Part shown: in pieces, positions 54,951-63,897 of the stretch
Numbering within the stretch: position 1 is the stretch's first letter
Layout of the letters: every line of letters begins with the position of its first letter
NCBI RefSeq assembly: GCF_034258515.1
Contig: NZ_CP139438.1
Span: forward strand, 3,162,001 to 3,226,000
Length of the DNA stretch: 64,000 nt
DNA from: Pseudarthrobacter oxydans
Lineage (GTDB): Bacteria; Actinomycetota; Actinomycetes; Actinomycetales; Micrococcaceae
Reading direction: 5' to 3'
Position numbers and translations under genes: made by a program
Notes under the pieces: generated by a model
Seen by the model: the letters and a program-made list of their open reading frames with translations, nothing else
The model's database searches: none
What the model was told of the DNA's origin: nothing

Positions 54951-56456
54951 ATGAACTCGCTAACCCCGAACCCCCATGACGGCACGCCGGAAGAACCCCC
55001 GGCCAGCCCGAAAAATGAGAACCCCACGGAGCCCCTCCCCGGGCGGGAAAACCCCACCCAGCCCCTGGCGCCGCCTCCTTCTGCCTCCGCGCCGCCGCGG
55101 GATTCCGCAACCCCGGGCCCGGCGCATGAAACCCCCGGCGCCGGCAGCAGTTACTCCTATGCCGGAGTCCCGGGCCAGCAGACCGATTTCTTCACCTGGG
55201 TCCGCAGCCAGGGAATCAGCCGCGGCCAGGACCGCTGGGTGGGCGGCGTTTCCAGCGGCATCGCGCAGCGTGTGGGAGTCGACCCCTTGATTGTCCGCGG
55301 CGTCTTTATCATCCTTGCCCTCTTCGCAGGGATCGGCGTGCTTCTTTACGGGCTTGCCTGGGCGTTCCTGCCCGAGCCCGACGGGCGCATCCACGTCCAG
55401 GAAGCCGGCGCGGGGCGCTGGACCACCGGCATGACGGGTTCACTGATCGCGGTGGTGGCAGGATTCAGCGGGCTCGGCAACGGCTTCTGGGGCTGGGGCA
55501 ACCGGGGTGTGGGCCCCTTCCTGTGGTCCCTGCTGTGGGTCGGCGGCGCCATCTACCTGGTGTACTACCTGGTGCAGCGCAACAAGACAGCCGCCGGCAC
55601 GCCGACCAGTGCAGCAGCGGCCGGCACGGCTGCCTACTCAGCCGGGACGTCCACCCCAACCACACCGCCGTACTCAGACGTCGCAGGCAGCGGTCCGTTT
55701 GCCGGCAACCCCTACGGCGGCAGTAGCGGGGGCACTGGCAGCGGTTCCGGCAGTGGCGGATGGGGCAGCGGTGGATACTCCGGAAGCCGGCCGTCGCCGG
55801 TTCCGCCGCCCGCTCCCAGGGTGCGCGCCGCAGGTCCCGGCACTCCCGCCGTCGCAATAGCTGCCGGCAGTGCCCTGCTGGTGGGCGCTGGCGTGAAAGC
55901 CCTGGACCTCACCAACGTCATTGACCTCGGTAACTCCGCCAACGCGGTTGCCTGGGCAAGCGCGGCAGCCGTCCTGGGCATTGGCATCCTCATTCTTGGC
56001 CTCCGCGGCCGGACCCCCGGCATCCTCTCGTTCTTCGCCGTGGCGGCCCTCATCATAGGAGGAATCTTCAACGTGGTGGGCAACAACGGAGACCGCGTCC
56101 GCTTCCAGCAGGTTGACTGGGCACCGACGAGCATCGAGCAGGCCAGCGGCGGATTCGACATCACGGCCGGCAGCGGAACCGTTGACCTTACGGCCATGTC
56201 CCTGGATGCCCCGCTCACCTCGGAGGTCCGCGTCCCCCTGGACATCACGGCCAGCAACGTCACAGTAGTCATCCCGGGCGACGTGCCCGTGGACATCAAG
56301 GCGGACATGACCCTCGGCAACCTGAACGAACGCGGCAACCAGCGGGGCGGCATCACCACCCGGCAGAGCAGCTACAACACCGACAAGCCCGGCAGCCACC
56401 TGGTCATCCAGATCAATGGCACCGTCAGCAACGTCACCATCCAGGAAGGCAACTGA
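54951..56456 (+). CDS. PspC-domain membrane protein with LiaF-like C-terminal domain
   Basis: This 501-aa protein starts at ATG 54951 with GGGAGG about 9 nt upstream. Residues 1-80 are Pro/Ser/Thr-rich and probably cytoplasmic. A PspC domain follows (GQDRWVGGVSSGIAQRVGVD and a TM). There are several further TM segments (about 165-200 and 300-385) separated by a Gly/Ser/Thr linker. The C-terminal 120 residues (FDITAGSGTVDLTAMSLDAP onward) are beta-rich and resemble LiaF-type domains. It probably senses or reports envelope state to the divergent kinase; this role is inferred. Confidence 0.82.
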   Translation: MNSLTPNPHDGTPEEPPASPKNENPTEPLPGRENPTQPLAPPPSASAPPRDSATPGPAHETPGAGSSYSYAGVPGQQTDFFTWVRSQGISRGQDRWVGGVSSGIAQRVGVDPLIVRGVFIILALFAGIGVLLYGLAWAFLPEPDGRIHVQEAGAGRWTTGMTGSLIAVVAGFSGLGNGFWGWGNRGVGPFLWSLLWVGGAIYLVYYLVQRNKTAAGTPTSAAAAGTAAYSAGTSTPTTPPYSDVAGSGPFAGNPYGGSSGGTGSGSGSGGWGSGGYSGSRPSPVPPPAPRVRAAGPGTPAVAIAAGSALLVGAGVKALDLTNVIDLGNSANAVAWASAAAVLGIGILILGLRGRTPGILSFFAVAALIIGGIFNVVGNNGDRVRFQQVDWAPTSIEQASGGFDITAGSGTVDLTAMSLDAPLTSEVRVPLDITASNVTVVIPGDVPVDIKADMTLGNLNERGNQRGGITTRQSSYNTDKPGSHLVIQINGTVSNVTIQEGN

Positions 56457-56457
56457 C

Positions 56458-56757
56458 ATGAGCAGCCAAACTCCGGGCTCAAACCCGTACATTCCGGATC
56501 CCTATGCGCAGGGCGGCACGACGGCGGCAGGCGCGTCTTCTGCCCCGCCTTCCGGGGCACGCGTGGGAACCATAGTCTGGGGCCTGATCGTCGTGGCCCT
56601 CGCCGCGCTGATCATCATCGCCCAACTGGGCATCGTCACGCTCAACGGGACCTATGTCCTGATCGGACTGATGATTGGGGCAGGCGCGGCCCTGGTGCTC
56701 GGCGGCCTCCTCTCCGCCCGGAAACGTGACAACGGCCCTACAACACGGAAGTCTTGA
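56458..56757 (+). CDS. Small two-TM membrane protein in PspC module
   Basis: This 99-aa protein starts at ATG 56458, one base past the previous stop codon (AGGAAGGC about 7 nt upstream). A Pro/Gly/Ser-rich 35-residue N-terminus leads to two TM helices (VGTIVWGLIVVALAALIIIA and YVLIGLMIGAGAALVLGGLL) and a basic tail. It has no clear family. By context it is a LiaI-like small membrane partner of the flanking PspC proteins. Confidence 0.75.
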   Translation: MSSQTPGSNPYIPDPYAQGGTTAAGASSAPPSGARVGTIVWGLIVVALAALIIIAQLGIVTLNGTYVLIGLMIGAGAALVLGGLLSARKRDNGPTTRKS

Positions 56758-56760
56758 ACC

Positions 56761-57018
56761 ATGGACAAGTTTTTCAGCATCGTCAGGGGCCTCGGCCTGA
56801 AACGCGGACCGGAACGGTGGCTTGGAGGCGTGCTTGGAGGAATCGCGGCCAAGCTCAATGTGGACGTTGCTTTCGTCCGCATCGCGTTCCTGGTCTTCTG
56901 CCTGCTCCCCGGCCCGGCCGTCATCTTCTATCTCCTGGCCTGGGTGATCCTGCCCGACCAGAAGGACGTCATCCCGCTCCAGGTGTTCCTCGAGCGGCGG
57001 TCCTTGAACCGTCCCTGA
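56761..57018 (+). CDS. Minimal PspC-domain protein
   Basis: This 85-aa protein is essentially one PspC domain: RGPERWLGGVLGGIAAKLNV followed by a TM with LVFCLLPGPAVIFYLLAWVI and a short tail. It lies 3 bp after the 99-aa gene and is the third PspC domain encoded in this 4.2-kb region. A terminator follows 22 bp downstream, so the three plus-strand genes form one operon. Confidence 0.88.
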   Translation: MDKFFSIVRGLGLKRGPERWLGGVLGGIAAKLNVDVAFVRIAFLVFCLLPGPAVIFYLLAWVILPDQKDVIPLQVFLERRSLNRP

Positions 57019-57040
57019 ACCCGTCCTGACAAAGCACCGC

Positions 57041-57077
57041 AAGGCCCCCGCTCCAGCTGCACCGGAGCGGGGGCCTT
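57041..57077 (+). terminator. Terminator after PspC operon
   Basis: A 14-bp perfect stem (57041-57054 with 57064-57077) with a 9-nt loop lies 22 bp after the stop. The following T-content is low (GTGTAA), so termination may be partial. Confidence 0.65.
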
Positions 57078-57088
57078 GTGTAACCAGT

Positions 57089-57119
57089 TTGTGTCGTACC
57101 CCACACACGCCACTAGAAT
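57089..57119 (+). promoter_or_regulatory. Candidate promoter for phosphofructokinase gene
   Basis: TAGAAT at 57114-57119 is a good -10. TTGTGT at 57089-57094 with a 19-bp spacer is the best -35. The ATG is 60 bp further on. Spacing is longer than ideal. Confidence 0.4.
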
Positions 57120-57179
57120 CTATGTGAGCTCAGCGTGGCGCTCTGCCTGTAAACCCTCTCCCCAGGATTTGAGCGAGAC

Positions 57180-58205
57180 ATGAAAATTGGAATTCTTACC
57201 AGCGGTGGCGACTGCCCCGGCCTGAATGCGGTCATCCGCGGCGCGGTCCTCAAAGGTATCGCCATCCACGGCCACGAGTTCGTTGGCTTCCTCGATGGCT
57301 GGCGCGGCGTCGTTGAGGGCGACATCATCGACATCCCCCGGACCATGGTCCGCGGCATCGCCAAGCAGGGCGGCACCATCCTGGGCACCTCACGCACCAA
57401 TCCGTTCGAAAACGGCGGCGGTCCCGAGGTCATCAAAGCCCACATGGACCGGCTCGGAATTGATGCCATCATCGCCATCGGCGGTGAGGGTACCCTCGCT
57501 GCGGCAAAGCGACTCACGGACGCGGGCCTGAAGATCGTTGGCGTCCCCAAGACGGTGGACAACGATCTTGACGCCACGGACTACACGTTCGGCTTCGACA
57601 CCGCTGTGCAGATCGCCACCGAAGCGATCGACCGGCTCCGCACCACCGGTGAGTCCCACCACCGCTGCATGATTGCCGAAGTCATGGGCAGGCATGTCGG
57701 CTGGATCGCCCTTCACGCCGGCATGGCCGCCGGCGCGCACGCCATCCTCATCCCGGAGCAGAAGGTCAGCATCGAGCAGATCACCGAATGGGTGAAGGAA
57801 GCCCATTCCCGTGGCCGTGCCCCGCTGGTGGTGGTGGCGGAAGGTTTCGTCCCGGAGCACATGGAAACCCCGCATTCCGAGCGCGGCCTGGACACCTTCG
57901 GCCGCCCCCGCCTGGGCGGCATCGCGGACCAGCTCGCCCCGGAACTGGAAGCCCGGACCGGCATCGAAACCCGCGCCACCATCCTGGGCCACATCCAGCG
58001 CGGCGGCGTTCCGTCCGCGTTCGACCGCGTCCTGGCCACCCGCCTGGGCATGGCGGCCATCGACTCCGTGGTGGAAGGCTACTGGGGCACCATGGTGGCG
58101 CTCAAGGGAACGGACATCGAGCACGTGGGCTTCCAGGATGCCCTCGGACAGCTCAAGACCGTCCCGCAGAAACGCTACGACGAGGCCGCCGTCCTGTTCG
58201 GCTGA
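57180..58205 (+). CDS. 6-phosphofructokinase
   Basis: This 341-aa kinase phosphorylates fructose 6-phosphate in glycolysis. It starts MKIGILTSGGDCPGLNAVIR. The phosphoryl-donor region has GGEGTLAAAKRL with Gly at the position that is Asp in PPi-dependent enzymes, and PKTVDNDLDATDYTFGFDTA. The Gly/Lys combination at these two sites is linked in the literature to ATP use in the actinobacterial long-type clade. The catalytic Asp is in TVDND. It stands alone, with its own promoter candidate. Confidence 0.93.
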   Translation: MKIGILTSGGDCPGLNAVIRGAVLKGIAIHGHEFVGFLDGWRGVVEGDIIDIPRTMVRGIAKQGGTILGTSRTNPFENGGGPEVIKAHMDRLGIDAIIAIGGEGTLAAAKRLTDAGLKIVGVPKTVDNDLDATDYTFGFDTAVQIATEAIDRLRTTGESHHRCMIAEVMGRHVGWIALHAGMAAGAHAILIPEQKVSIEQITEWVKEAHSRGRAPLVVVAEGFVPEHMETPHSERGLDTFGRPRLGGIADQLAPELEARTGIETRATILGHIQRGGVPSAFDRVLATRLGMAAIDSVVEGYWGTMVALKGTDIEHVGFQDALGQLKTVPQKRYDEAAVLFG

Positions 58206-58287
58206 GTTGTCGCCGGGAGGCCGTGTCCTCCCATGCTGCCGCGGCGTCCTGTTCTGCGGTGCGCGCTGCCCGCCCTAGGCTGGAGGC

Positions 58288-59004
58288 ATGACACTTGACC
58301 CCGGTTCCGCAGCCATCATCCAGCTCGCGTGGGCCCGGCACCTGGGACTCGACGACGACGCCTTCGGATCCGCCTTGGCGTCCGGGGAACGGATCGTCCG
58401 CGCGGACGACAACGCCCGCACAGTGGAATTTGTCCGGCTCTTTGGCAGCTCTGCGCTGGTGGGCCCGCGGTGGGTCATCGACGCCGCGGAGGGCATCGCC
58501 GACGAGGAGATGGCCCAGCATGTAACGCTCATGACGCTGACGCGGTCCCACGGCGGCCATGGGCTGGGTGCCGCGGCCTTGTTCTTCGCGGACGACCTTC
58601 CCCTGAAGCAGCCCCCGGAAGAGATGACCGTTTCGCACGGCAACCCGGAGGCCATCGAACTGGAGGGCAACTGCCCGCCGGACGACGTCAACGAGGTGGG
58701 CCTGTCGGACCTCGAAAACCGCTACACGATCGTCCACGAAATGGAGGGCCGCCGGGTGCCGCTTGCCTGCGGAGCCTACTCTGAGTGGGAGGGCCTGCTG
58801 GCCCGTCTGGGTGTCCTGGTGGACCCGGCATGGCGGCGGCGGGGCCTGGGGACGCTGGCCGCCTCCATCGCGGCGCACGAGGCGCTGGCCGCAGGGCTTA
58901 CGCTGCAATGGCGGACGGACGTCAGCAACACCGGAGCCGTTGCGCTGGCCCGGAAGCTCGGCCTGTCAGCCGGCGGAATCCAGACCAGCGTCCACCTTGG
59001 CTGA
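58288..59004 (+). CDS. GNAT-family N-acetyltransferase
   Basis: This 238-aa protein has a C-terminal GNAT domain: LVDPAWRRRGLGTLAASIAA is the acetyl-CoA loop (about 180-195), then SNTGAVALARKLGLSAGG. The first 110 residues are not clearly assigned. GGAGGC immediately precedes the ATG. The 3' end overlaps the convergent MFS gene by 39 bp. Substrate unknown. Confidence 0.82.
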   Translation: MTLDPGSAAIIQLAWARHLGLDDDAFGSALASGERIVRADDNARTVEFVRLFGSSALVGPRWVIDAAEGIADEEMAQHVTLMTLTRSHGGHGLGAAALFFADDLPLKQPPEEMTVSHGNPEAIELEGNCPPDDVNEVGLSDLENRYTIVHEMEGRRVPLACGAYSEWEGLLARLGVLVDPAWRRRGLGTLAASIAAHEALAAGLTLQWRTDVSNTGAVALARKLGLSAGGIQTSVHLG

Positions 59005-60489
59005 CCCCGGAACGGCCCCGCGCCCGCCCCAGTCCTGAACCGGCTGCGGCTTCGCAAAGAACAGCGCCACGGCGGCCCCGACCAGGACCACCCCGGCGGG
59101 CAGCAGGATGGACTGGCCCATCGCCGTCGAAAACCCGCTGTGGAGGGCCTCCGGCAGGCTTCCGGAGAAGCCCATTCCTTCCCCGGCCGCCCCGCCGGGT
59201 CCGCCGGACGGAAGCTCGGCTGCGAGCCGGGCCTGGATCAGCACGGCAATGGCCGCGCTGCCCAGCACGGCACCGATCTGCCGCGTGGTGTTGTACACGC
59301 CGGACCCGGCCCCTGCCTGCCGCGGCGGGAGGTTGCGGGTGGCGGTGGTGCCCAGCGGAGCCCAGATGCCTGCGTTGGCGAACCCCAGGACGGCGCTGGG
59401 CAGCAGGAACAGGAGGATGGGGGTGTCCGGCTGCATAAGGACTGAGTTCCACACCAGGGCCACGGCCATCAGTACCAGGCCGGTGGCAGTGAGGAATTTG
59501 GGGTTGACCTTGTCGATGATCTTTCCCACCACTGGAGCAAGGCCGCCGGAGATCAGCGCCATGGGAACCATCATCAGCGCGGACTGGGTGGGCGTGAGGC
59601 CACGGACCAACTGGTAGTAGAAGATGAGCGGCAGGCTGAAGGCCGTCACCGTGAAGCCGACGGTGGTGATTCCGATGTTGGCCAGGGAAAAGTTCCGGTC
59701 GCGGAAGAGCCCCAGGGGCAGCAGCGGCTCACCCTTGTTGAATCGCTGCCAGACCACGAAGAGCGCCAGCACGGCAAGGCCGGCGACGATCAGGCCCCAC
59801 ACCGTGACGGGACCGGTGATGGTGCCCCAGTTGTAGGTTTCGCCCTCCTGGATGCCGAACACCAGGAGGAAGAGCCCGACGGCGCTGAGCACCACGCCGG
59901 GAATATCGAACCGGTGCGGGTGGGTACTGAGGGACGGAACGTTGCGCAGCGCGAGGACAAAGCCTGCAATGCCGATGGGCACGTTAATGAAGAAGATCCA
60001 TTCCCAGCCGAGCCCGTCCACCAGGACGCCGCCCAGGATGGGTCCCACGAGCGTGGCCATGCCTGCGGTGGCACCCCAGATCGCCATGGCGGCACCGCGC
60101 CTGTCCGGCGGGAAGATCCGGGTGATCACTGCCATGGTCTGCGGCGTCATCATGGCCGCGCCGAGCCCCTGCAGCACGCGTGCCGCTATCAGCACCTCCA
60201 CCTGGCCCGACAGTCCGCACCACAGCGAAGCCAGGGTAAAGACCACCAGGCCGGCAAGGTAGAGCTTCTTGGGCCCGAAGCGGTCCCCGAGCCTGCCGGT
60301 AATCAGCAGCGGGACCGCATAGGCCAGGAGGTAGGCGCTGGTGACCCAAATGACCGAGTTGATGTCCGCGTCCAGGCCCTCCATGATCCGGGGGTTGGCC
60401 ACGGACACAATGGTGGTATCGATCAGGATCATGAAGAACCCGATCACCAGGGACCAGAGGGCCGCCCACGGCTTCGCCACGTTTTCCAC
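58966..60489 (-). CDS. MFS drug exporter, DHA2 (EmrB/QacA-like) family
   Basis: This 507-aa transporter has 14 predicted TM segments. A GTG start at 60489 gives MENVAKPWAALWSLVIGFFM, with AAGGA 8 nt upstream; the frame is open upstream to 60723 but that part overlaps the ankyrin gene. ILIDTTIVSVANP is the DHA2 family motif in TM1, and motif A is GRLGDRFGPKKLYLAG. It probably exports hydrophobic or cationic compounds by proton antiport; substrate not assigned. Its last 39 bp lie antisense to the GNAT gene end. Confidence 0.9.
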   Translation of the reverse strand: MENVAKPWAALWSLVIGFFMILIDTTIVSVANPRIMEGLDADINSVIWVTSAYLLAYAVPLLITGRLGDRFGPKKLYLAGLVVFTLASLWCGLSGQVEVLIAARVLQGLGAAMMTPQTMAVITRIFPPDRRGAAMAIWGATAGMATLVGPILGGVLVDGLGWEWIFFINVPIGIAGFVLALRNVPSLSTHPHRFDIPGVVLSAVGLFLLVFGIQEGETYNWGTITGPVTVWGLIVAGLAVLALFVVWQRFNKGEPLLPLGLFRDRNFSLANIGITTVGFTVTAFSLPLIFYYQLVRGLTPTQSALMMVPMALISGGLAPVVGKIIDKVNPKFLTATGLVLMAVALVWNSVLMQPDTPILLFLLPSAVLGFANAGIWAPLGTTATRNLPPRQAGAGSGVYNTTRQIGAVLGSAAIAVLIQARLAAELPSGGPGGAAGEGMGFSGSLPEALHSGFSTAMGQSILLPAGVVLVGAAVALFFAKPQPVQDWGGRGAVPGSAKVDAGLDSAG

Positions 60490-60538
60490 TGGGCAATCCT
60501 TCCTCAGGTTGTGATGCGCCGGGCGGGACCCGGTGGTG

Positions 60539-60973
60539 CTAGCCCAGGAGGTCCAGGATCTCCTGGCGGGCGAACATTTGGGCGGCTGCGCGGGCGGACG
60601 GCGAACCTGCGTCCGGATCGGCGCCGGCGTCGAGCAGTGCCCGGGCAACGCCGGTGTAACCCTTGAATGCCGCTCCGGCGAGCGGGGTCTGGCCCCGGTC
60701 GTTCGACGAGTTGGCCTCGGCACCGTGCTTCAGGAGGAGCTGGACGGTCTCCGCGTGGCCGTGGTAGGCGGCCAGCATGAGAAGCGAATCACCCGCCGCG
60801 TTGGTCAAGGTGGCGGGAGCGCCGGCGTCGAGGTAGGCACGCAACAGTGCCGTCTCCCCCTCCCGTGCCGCCTGGAAGAGCGACTGCGCCAAGGCCAGCG
60901 TCTCGTCGTCGGGCGCTGGGCCGGGTGGTGCTGTGCCCGACAGTGCTGCGCTGGTTCCGGCGTCTTCGGTCAT
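60539..60973 (-). CDS. Ankyrin-repeat protein
   Basis: This 144-aa protein has three ankyrin units: ETALLRAYLDAGAPATLTNA, DSLLMLAAYHGHAETVQLLL and QTPLAGAAFKGYTGVARALL. The N-terminal 35 residues are Ala/Pro-rich. The ATG overlaps the YgfZ-like gene stop by 4 bp, indicating coupled translation. It is probably a protein-binding accessory; no enzymatic motif is seen. Confidence 0.85.
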   Translation of the reverse strand: MTEDAGTSAALSGTAPPGPAPDDETLALAQSLFQAAREGETALLRAYLDAGAPATLTNAAGDSLLMLAAYHGHAETVQLLLKHGAEANSSNDRGQTPLAGAAFKGYTGVARALLDAGADPDAGSPSARAAAQMFARQEILDLLG

Positions 60974-62055
60974 GAACGTGGCCCCCTGAGGAATCCGGTC
61001 TGGCGCCCCACGACCTGGCCGGCGTCCGGGGCAACGATGATTTCCTGGACAGCAGGGTACGGCTCGTCGCCATCCAGGACCGTCAGTATCTCATCGGGCG
61101 CAACCGAACGTTTTATGACTGCCAGGGCGACCGGGCCCATCTCATAATGCTGCGCCACTGACGTCACGGTCCCCACCTTCCGCTCCCCCGCCAGTACGGG
61201 GCTGCCGGCCTGGGGCAACGTGTGCTGCGAGCCGTCCAGCTGGAGGAAGACAAGGCGCCGGGGCGGGTGGCCCAGATTGTGCACCCGCGCGATGGTTTCC
61301 TGCCCTTTATAGCAGCCCTTGGCCAGGTGCACAGCGGTCCGGAGGAGGTCCAGTTCGTGCGGAATGGTCTTGTCGTCCGTCTCGGCCCCGATCCGGGGGC
61401 GCCAGGCGGCCACGCGCAGCGCCTCGGCGGCGAGGACGCCTGCAAGGGGGCGCTCTCCCACTGTCCGCTCCAGCTCGTCGGCCGGCACCAGGTACTCGAA
61501 CCACGGCCGCTCCAGGCCGGGATGGCCCGACTCCGGGACAGTGGCGTAGGAGTAACCCCCCGCGCCCACGTGCGGCCACGGGTCCTGCCAGGCCAGCAGG
61601 CCGGACCATTCGGGAACTGCCTTCGTGCTGCCGATGACGGCCCAGTCGGCGGAGACGTCCGCGATGTCCACGCGGAGCATGAACTTCATCCTGTTGAGGA
61701 ACTCTGCCAGCGGGGCGGCTTCGGCGGCCTCGACGATCAGCCAGGTGGTGCCGCCGTCGTCAATCACCCTGGCGTCGAAATCGATCCTGCCCTGCACGCT
61801 CAAAAGGAGCAGTTCGCTGGACTCGCCCGGCTGCAGGCCTGTGACCTGCTGCGAGGAGAGGGTGTTGAGCCAGCTGAGGCGGTCCGGACCCGTCACCGTC
61901 ACGACGCCGCGGGAGGAGAGGTCGACGACGGCGGTTCCGGCCGCGAGGGCGCGCTGCTCGCGGAGGGGCTCACCGTAGTGGGCGGCAACACCGGCGTCGG
62001 CACCGGCCGCCTCGACGGCGCCGGGGCGCGACAGCAGGGGGCTGGGAGTAGTCAT
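60970..62055 (-). CDS. ygfZ: Folate-binding YgfZ-like protein
   Basis: This 361-aa protein of the GcvT-like fold helps repair or mature iron-sulfur clusters in a folate-dependent way. The hallmark KGCYKGQETIARVHNLGHPP (Cys in KGCYxG) is present, with FDARVIDDGGTTWLIVE and WLNTLSSQQVTGL near the N-terminus. First gene of a two-gene unit with the ankyrin protein. The start at 62055 has only a weak upstream purine run. Confidence 0.9.
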   Translation of the reverse strand: MTTPSPLLSRPGAVEAAGADAGVAAHYGEPLREQRALAAGTAVVDLSSRGVVTVTGPDRLSWLNTLSSQQVTGLQPGESSELLLLSVQGRIDFDARVIDDGGTTWLIVEAAEAAPLAEFLNRMKFMLRVDIADVSADWAVIGSTKAVPEWSGLLAWQDPWPHVGAGGYSYATVPESGHPGLERPWFEYLVPADELERTVGERPLAGVLAAEALRVAAWRPRIGAETDDKTIPHELDLLRTAVHLAKGCYKGQETIARVHNLGHPPRRLVFLQLDGSQHTLPQAGSPVLAGERKVGTVTSVAQHYEMGPVALAVIKRSVAPDEILTVLDGDEPYPAVQEIIVAPDAGQVVGRQTGFLRGPRS

Positions 62056-62155
62056 ATGTAGTAGAAGTCCTTGGGGCTCGGCGGTATTCCGGATTCTTGC
62101 AAATCGACGCGGGATCCCGCCGCCTGCGCCCTCAGCGCCGAAGGACGGGGAGGGG

Positions 62156-62764
62156 TCAGGAGACCTTTTTCAGGAAGGCCGAGGCATGCGCTTCCAGGCC
62201 TTTTCCGTCCTTGCCGCCAACGGCGACGTCCCACCGCCACAGGAGGTTTCCGTCCACCAGGCCGAAGATGCGCGTGGCGGCGCTGTAGTCCTTGGAGTGG
62301 CTGCCGCGCATGACCATATCCGTGGTGAGCTGGATCTGCGGGCCCTTGATCTGCCCGTAGTAGAGCTCGGAAATGCCGCCGGGGTGCGAAATGGACACCG
62401 AGATGTCGAACCCGCCCTCGCTGTTGCGCAGGGCCTCCACTTCGTCGGCACTCTTCAGCGCCGGAACGATGTCCGCGGGGATCAGGCCCGGGCCGCCGTC
62501 GGCATCAAGCTGTTTGCGCTCCAGCGCCCAGAAACCGGTCTCGACGGTGAGCGGCCGCAGGCGCGTGCCGTCGTCGTCCGTCAGCCAGCTCTCCGCGCGG
62601 TACTGAAGGTACGGCAGCCCGTTGTGCGTGAAGGACACGTGCTGCAGGAAATGCTCCGAGTCCTCGTCCCCGCTGCCGAGGCGGCCGCGGCCTTCCCACT
62701 CACCAATGAGCCAGGAAAGCGGAACAAGTTCGGGAGTCAGGTCTGTAGGAATCTCAATGGGCAC
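62156..62764 (-). CDS. Nitrobindin/FABP-like heme-binding beta-barrel protein
   Basis: This 202-aa protein belongs to the bacterial nitrobindin-like (THAP4/FABP-type) barrel family. SWLIGEWEGRGRLGSGDED holds the GxWxGxG motif. The second half includes ERKQLDADGGPGLIPADIVP and ending strands. The proximal His of the family would be near the C-terminus; HPGGISELYYGQ and HSKDYSAATRIFG hold candidates. Function in NO or heme chemistry is inferred from the family. Confidence 0.82.
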   Translation of the reverse strand: MPIEIPTDLTPELVPLSWLIGEWEGRGRLGSGDEDSEHFLQHVSFTHNGLPYLQYRAESWLTDDDGTRLRPLTVETGFWALERKQLDADGGPGLIPADIVPALKSADEVEALRNSEGGFDISVSISHPGGISELYYGQIKGPQIQLTTDMVMRGSHSKDYSAATRIFGLVDGNLLWRWDVAVGGKDGKGLEAHASAFLKKVS

Positions 62765-62805
62765 TGCGATTACCTCGGGAAACGGCTAGCTCCGGAAAAA
62801 GGGGA

Positions 62806-62919
62806 CTACTTCTGGCCTTTGAACAGGCGGTAGACCACGAAGCCGGCGAACCAGGCCATGGCGAGGCTGGCGATGCCGAGCAGGACAAGGAAGAAGATTT
62901 CAAATGCAAGTACGGACAT
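62806..62919 (-). CDS. Small membrane protein, 37 aa
   Basis: ATG at 62919, with GGCACC just before it (weak ribosome-binding site). The product MSVLAFEIFFLVLLGIASLA continues to a single hydrophobic stretch, MAWFAGFVVYRLFKGQK, with a short Lys-containing tail. It ends 42 bp before the nitrobindin-like gene. The hydrophobic span is about 28 residues. Function unknown. Confidence 0.6.
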   Translation of the reverse strand: MSVLAFEIFFLVLLGIASLAMAWFAGFVVYRLFKGQK

Positions 62920-62936
62920 GGTGCCATCCTAACGCG

Positions 62937-63704
62937 TTAGTAGATGAGTAGTTTGTCTATGAAGTAGGCCAGGGAACCCACCGCCGAGACAGGCGCAAGG
63001 CCCATGCTAAGGGCAGCCTGGATGTTCAGGGGTGCACCGCGAAGCGTTACGAGCCGCCGGAAGCTTGCCAGCACCGCCCCGACGACGACGCCGAAGATGG
63101 CGGCCGGCAGGACCGCAATGTCCGAGAACACCAGTCCGGCAAGGGGCCCGGCCAGGCCGGCCATCACGATTCCTAGGGGTGCCACGACGCTGTCCGGCCA
63201 GCGGATCAGCCCGGCCAGCAGGGCAACCGCGGCACTGATGGCCGCCACCAAGAGCATCTCCCGGACCCCGTTGAACCGAGCGCCCGCTATCCAGCCGGAG
63301 CCCAGGCAGGCGAGCAGCACCCCTGCACAGCATCCCAGGGTGGATTCCAGCCGCTGCGCCTGCCCGGTTCCGCGGATCAGCTGCACCACGAAGACGGCGA
63401 TCATGCCCAGCGCGATGAAGGCGGGGGTCCAGTCCAGGTACCCGGGAGCAGGAGCCAGGCCGGCGCCAACCGCGGCTCCGGCGCCCGGCACGGCAATCAC
63501 CGCAGCCAGGGTCTTCTTGGCAGGAATACGGAGGAAGTGCGGCCAGCCGACGCCGATGGCGGCGGCGATCGCCACCGCAACGCCTACGAGCACCTCGCGG
63601 GAGGTATACACCCCGGCAATGATCGCGGCCAGGCCGGCCATTCCCGCCACGCCGATGGTCCACGAGCCCAAGGACCGCGCAGGCGCCTGCAGTTCCGCCG
63701 TCAC
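62937..63704 (-). CDS. Polytopic membrane protein of unknown function
   Basis: This 255-aa protein has about seven or eight hydrophobic segments (for example AGMAGLAAIIAGVY, FIALGMIAVFVVQLI, EMLLVAAISAAVALLAGLIR). A GTG at 63704 is the called start, with no strong ribosome-binding site. No family motif was recognised. It lies 17 bp upstream of the 37-aa membrane protein, so the two may be cotranscribed. Confidence 0.7.
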   Translation of the reverse strand: MTAELQAPARSLGSWTIGVAGMAGLAAIIAGVYTSREVLVGVAVAIAAAIGVGWPHFLRIPAKKTLAAVIAVPGAGAAVGAGLAPAPGYLDWTPAFIALGMIAVFVVQLIRGTGQAQRLESTLGCCAGVLLACLGSGWIAGARFNGVREMLLVAAISAAVALLAGLIRWPDSVVAPLGIVMAGLAGPLAGLVFSDIAVLPAAIFGVVVGAVLASFRRLVTLRGAPLNIQAALSMGLAPVSAVGSLAYFIDKLLIY

Positions 63705-63897
63705 GCGGAACCCGGCCTGGACTTAGTTTCTGCACTCACTGCGCTGCAATCCCATCCTGGCGTCGACCTGGAAAGGCGGGCCGCCCTTCGCGGAGGGCGT
63801 CGGGGCCCTTGGCTCAATCCTGCCTTATGTGAACGGCATATGTCGCAAAACGTCCCCTCATCCGCGCCGAATCCATGGCTGCGAAGGCCCCGCCGGG

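Noticed and set aside
60490..60723. N-terminal extension of the MFS gene
   Set aside because: Overlaps the ankyrin gene and lacks TM or family features; the GTG at 60489 has a good ribosome-binding site.
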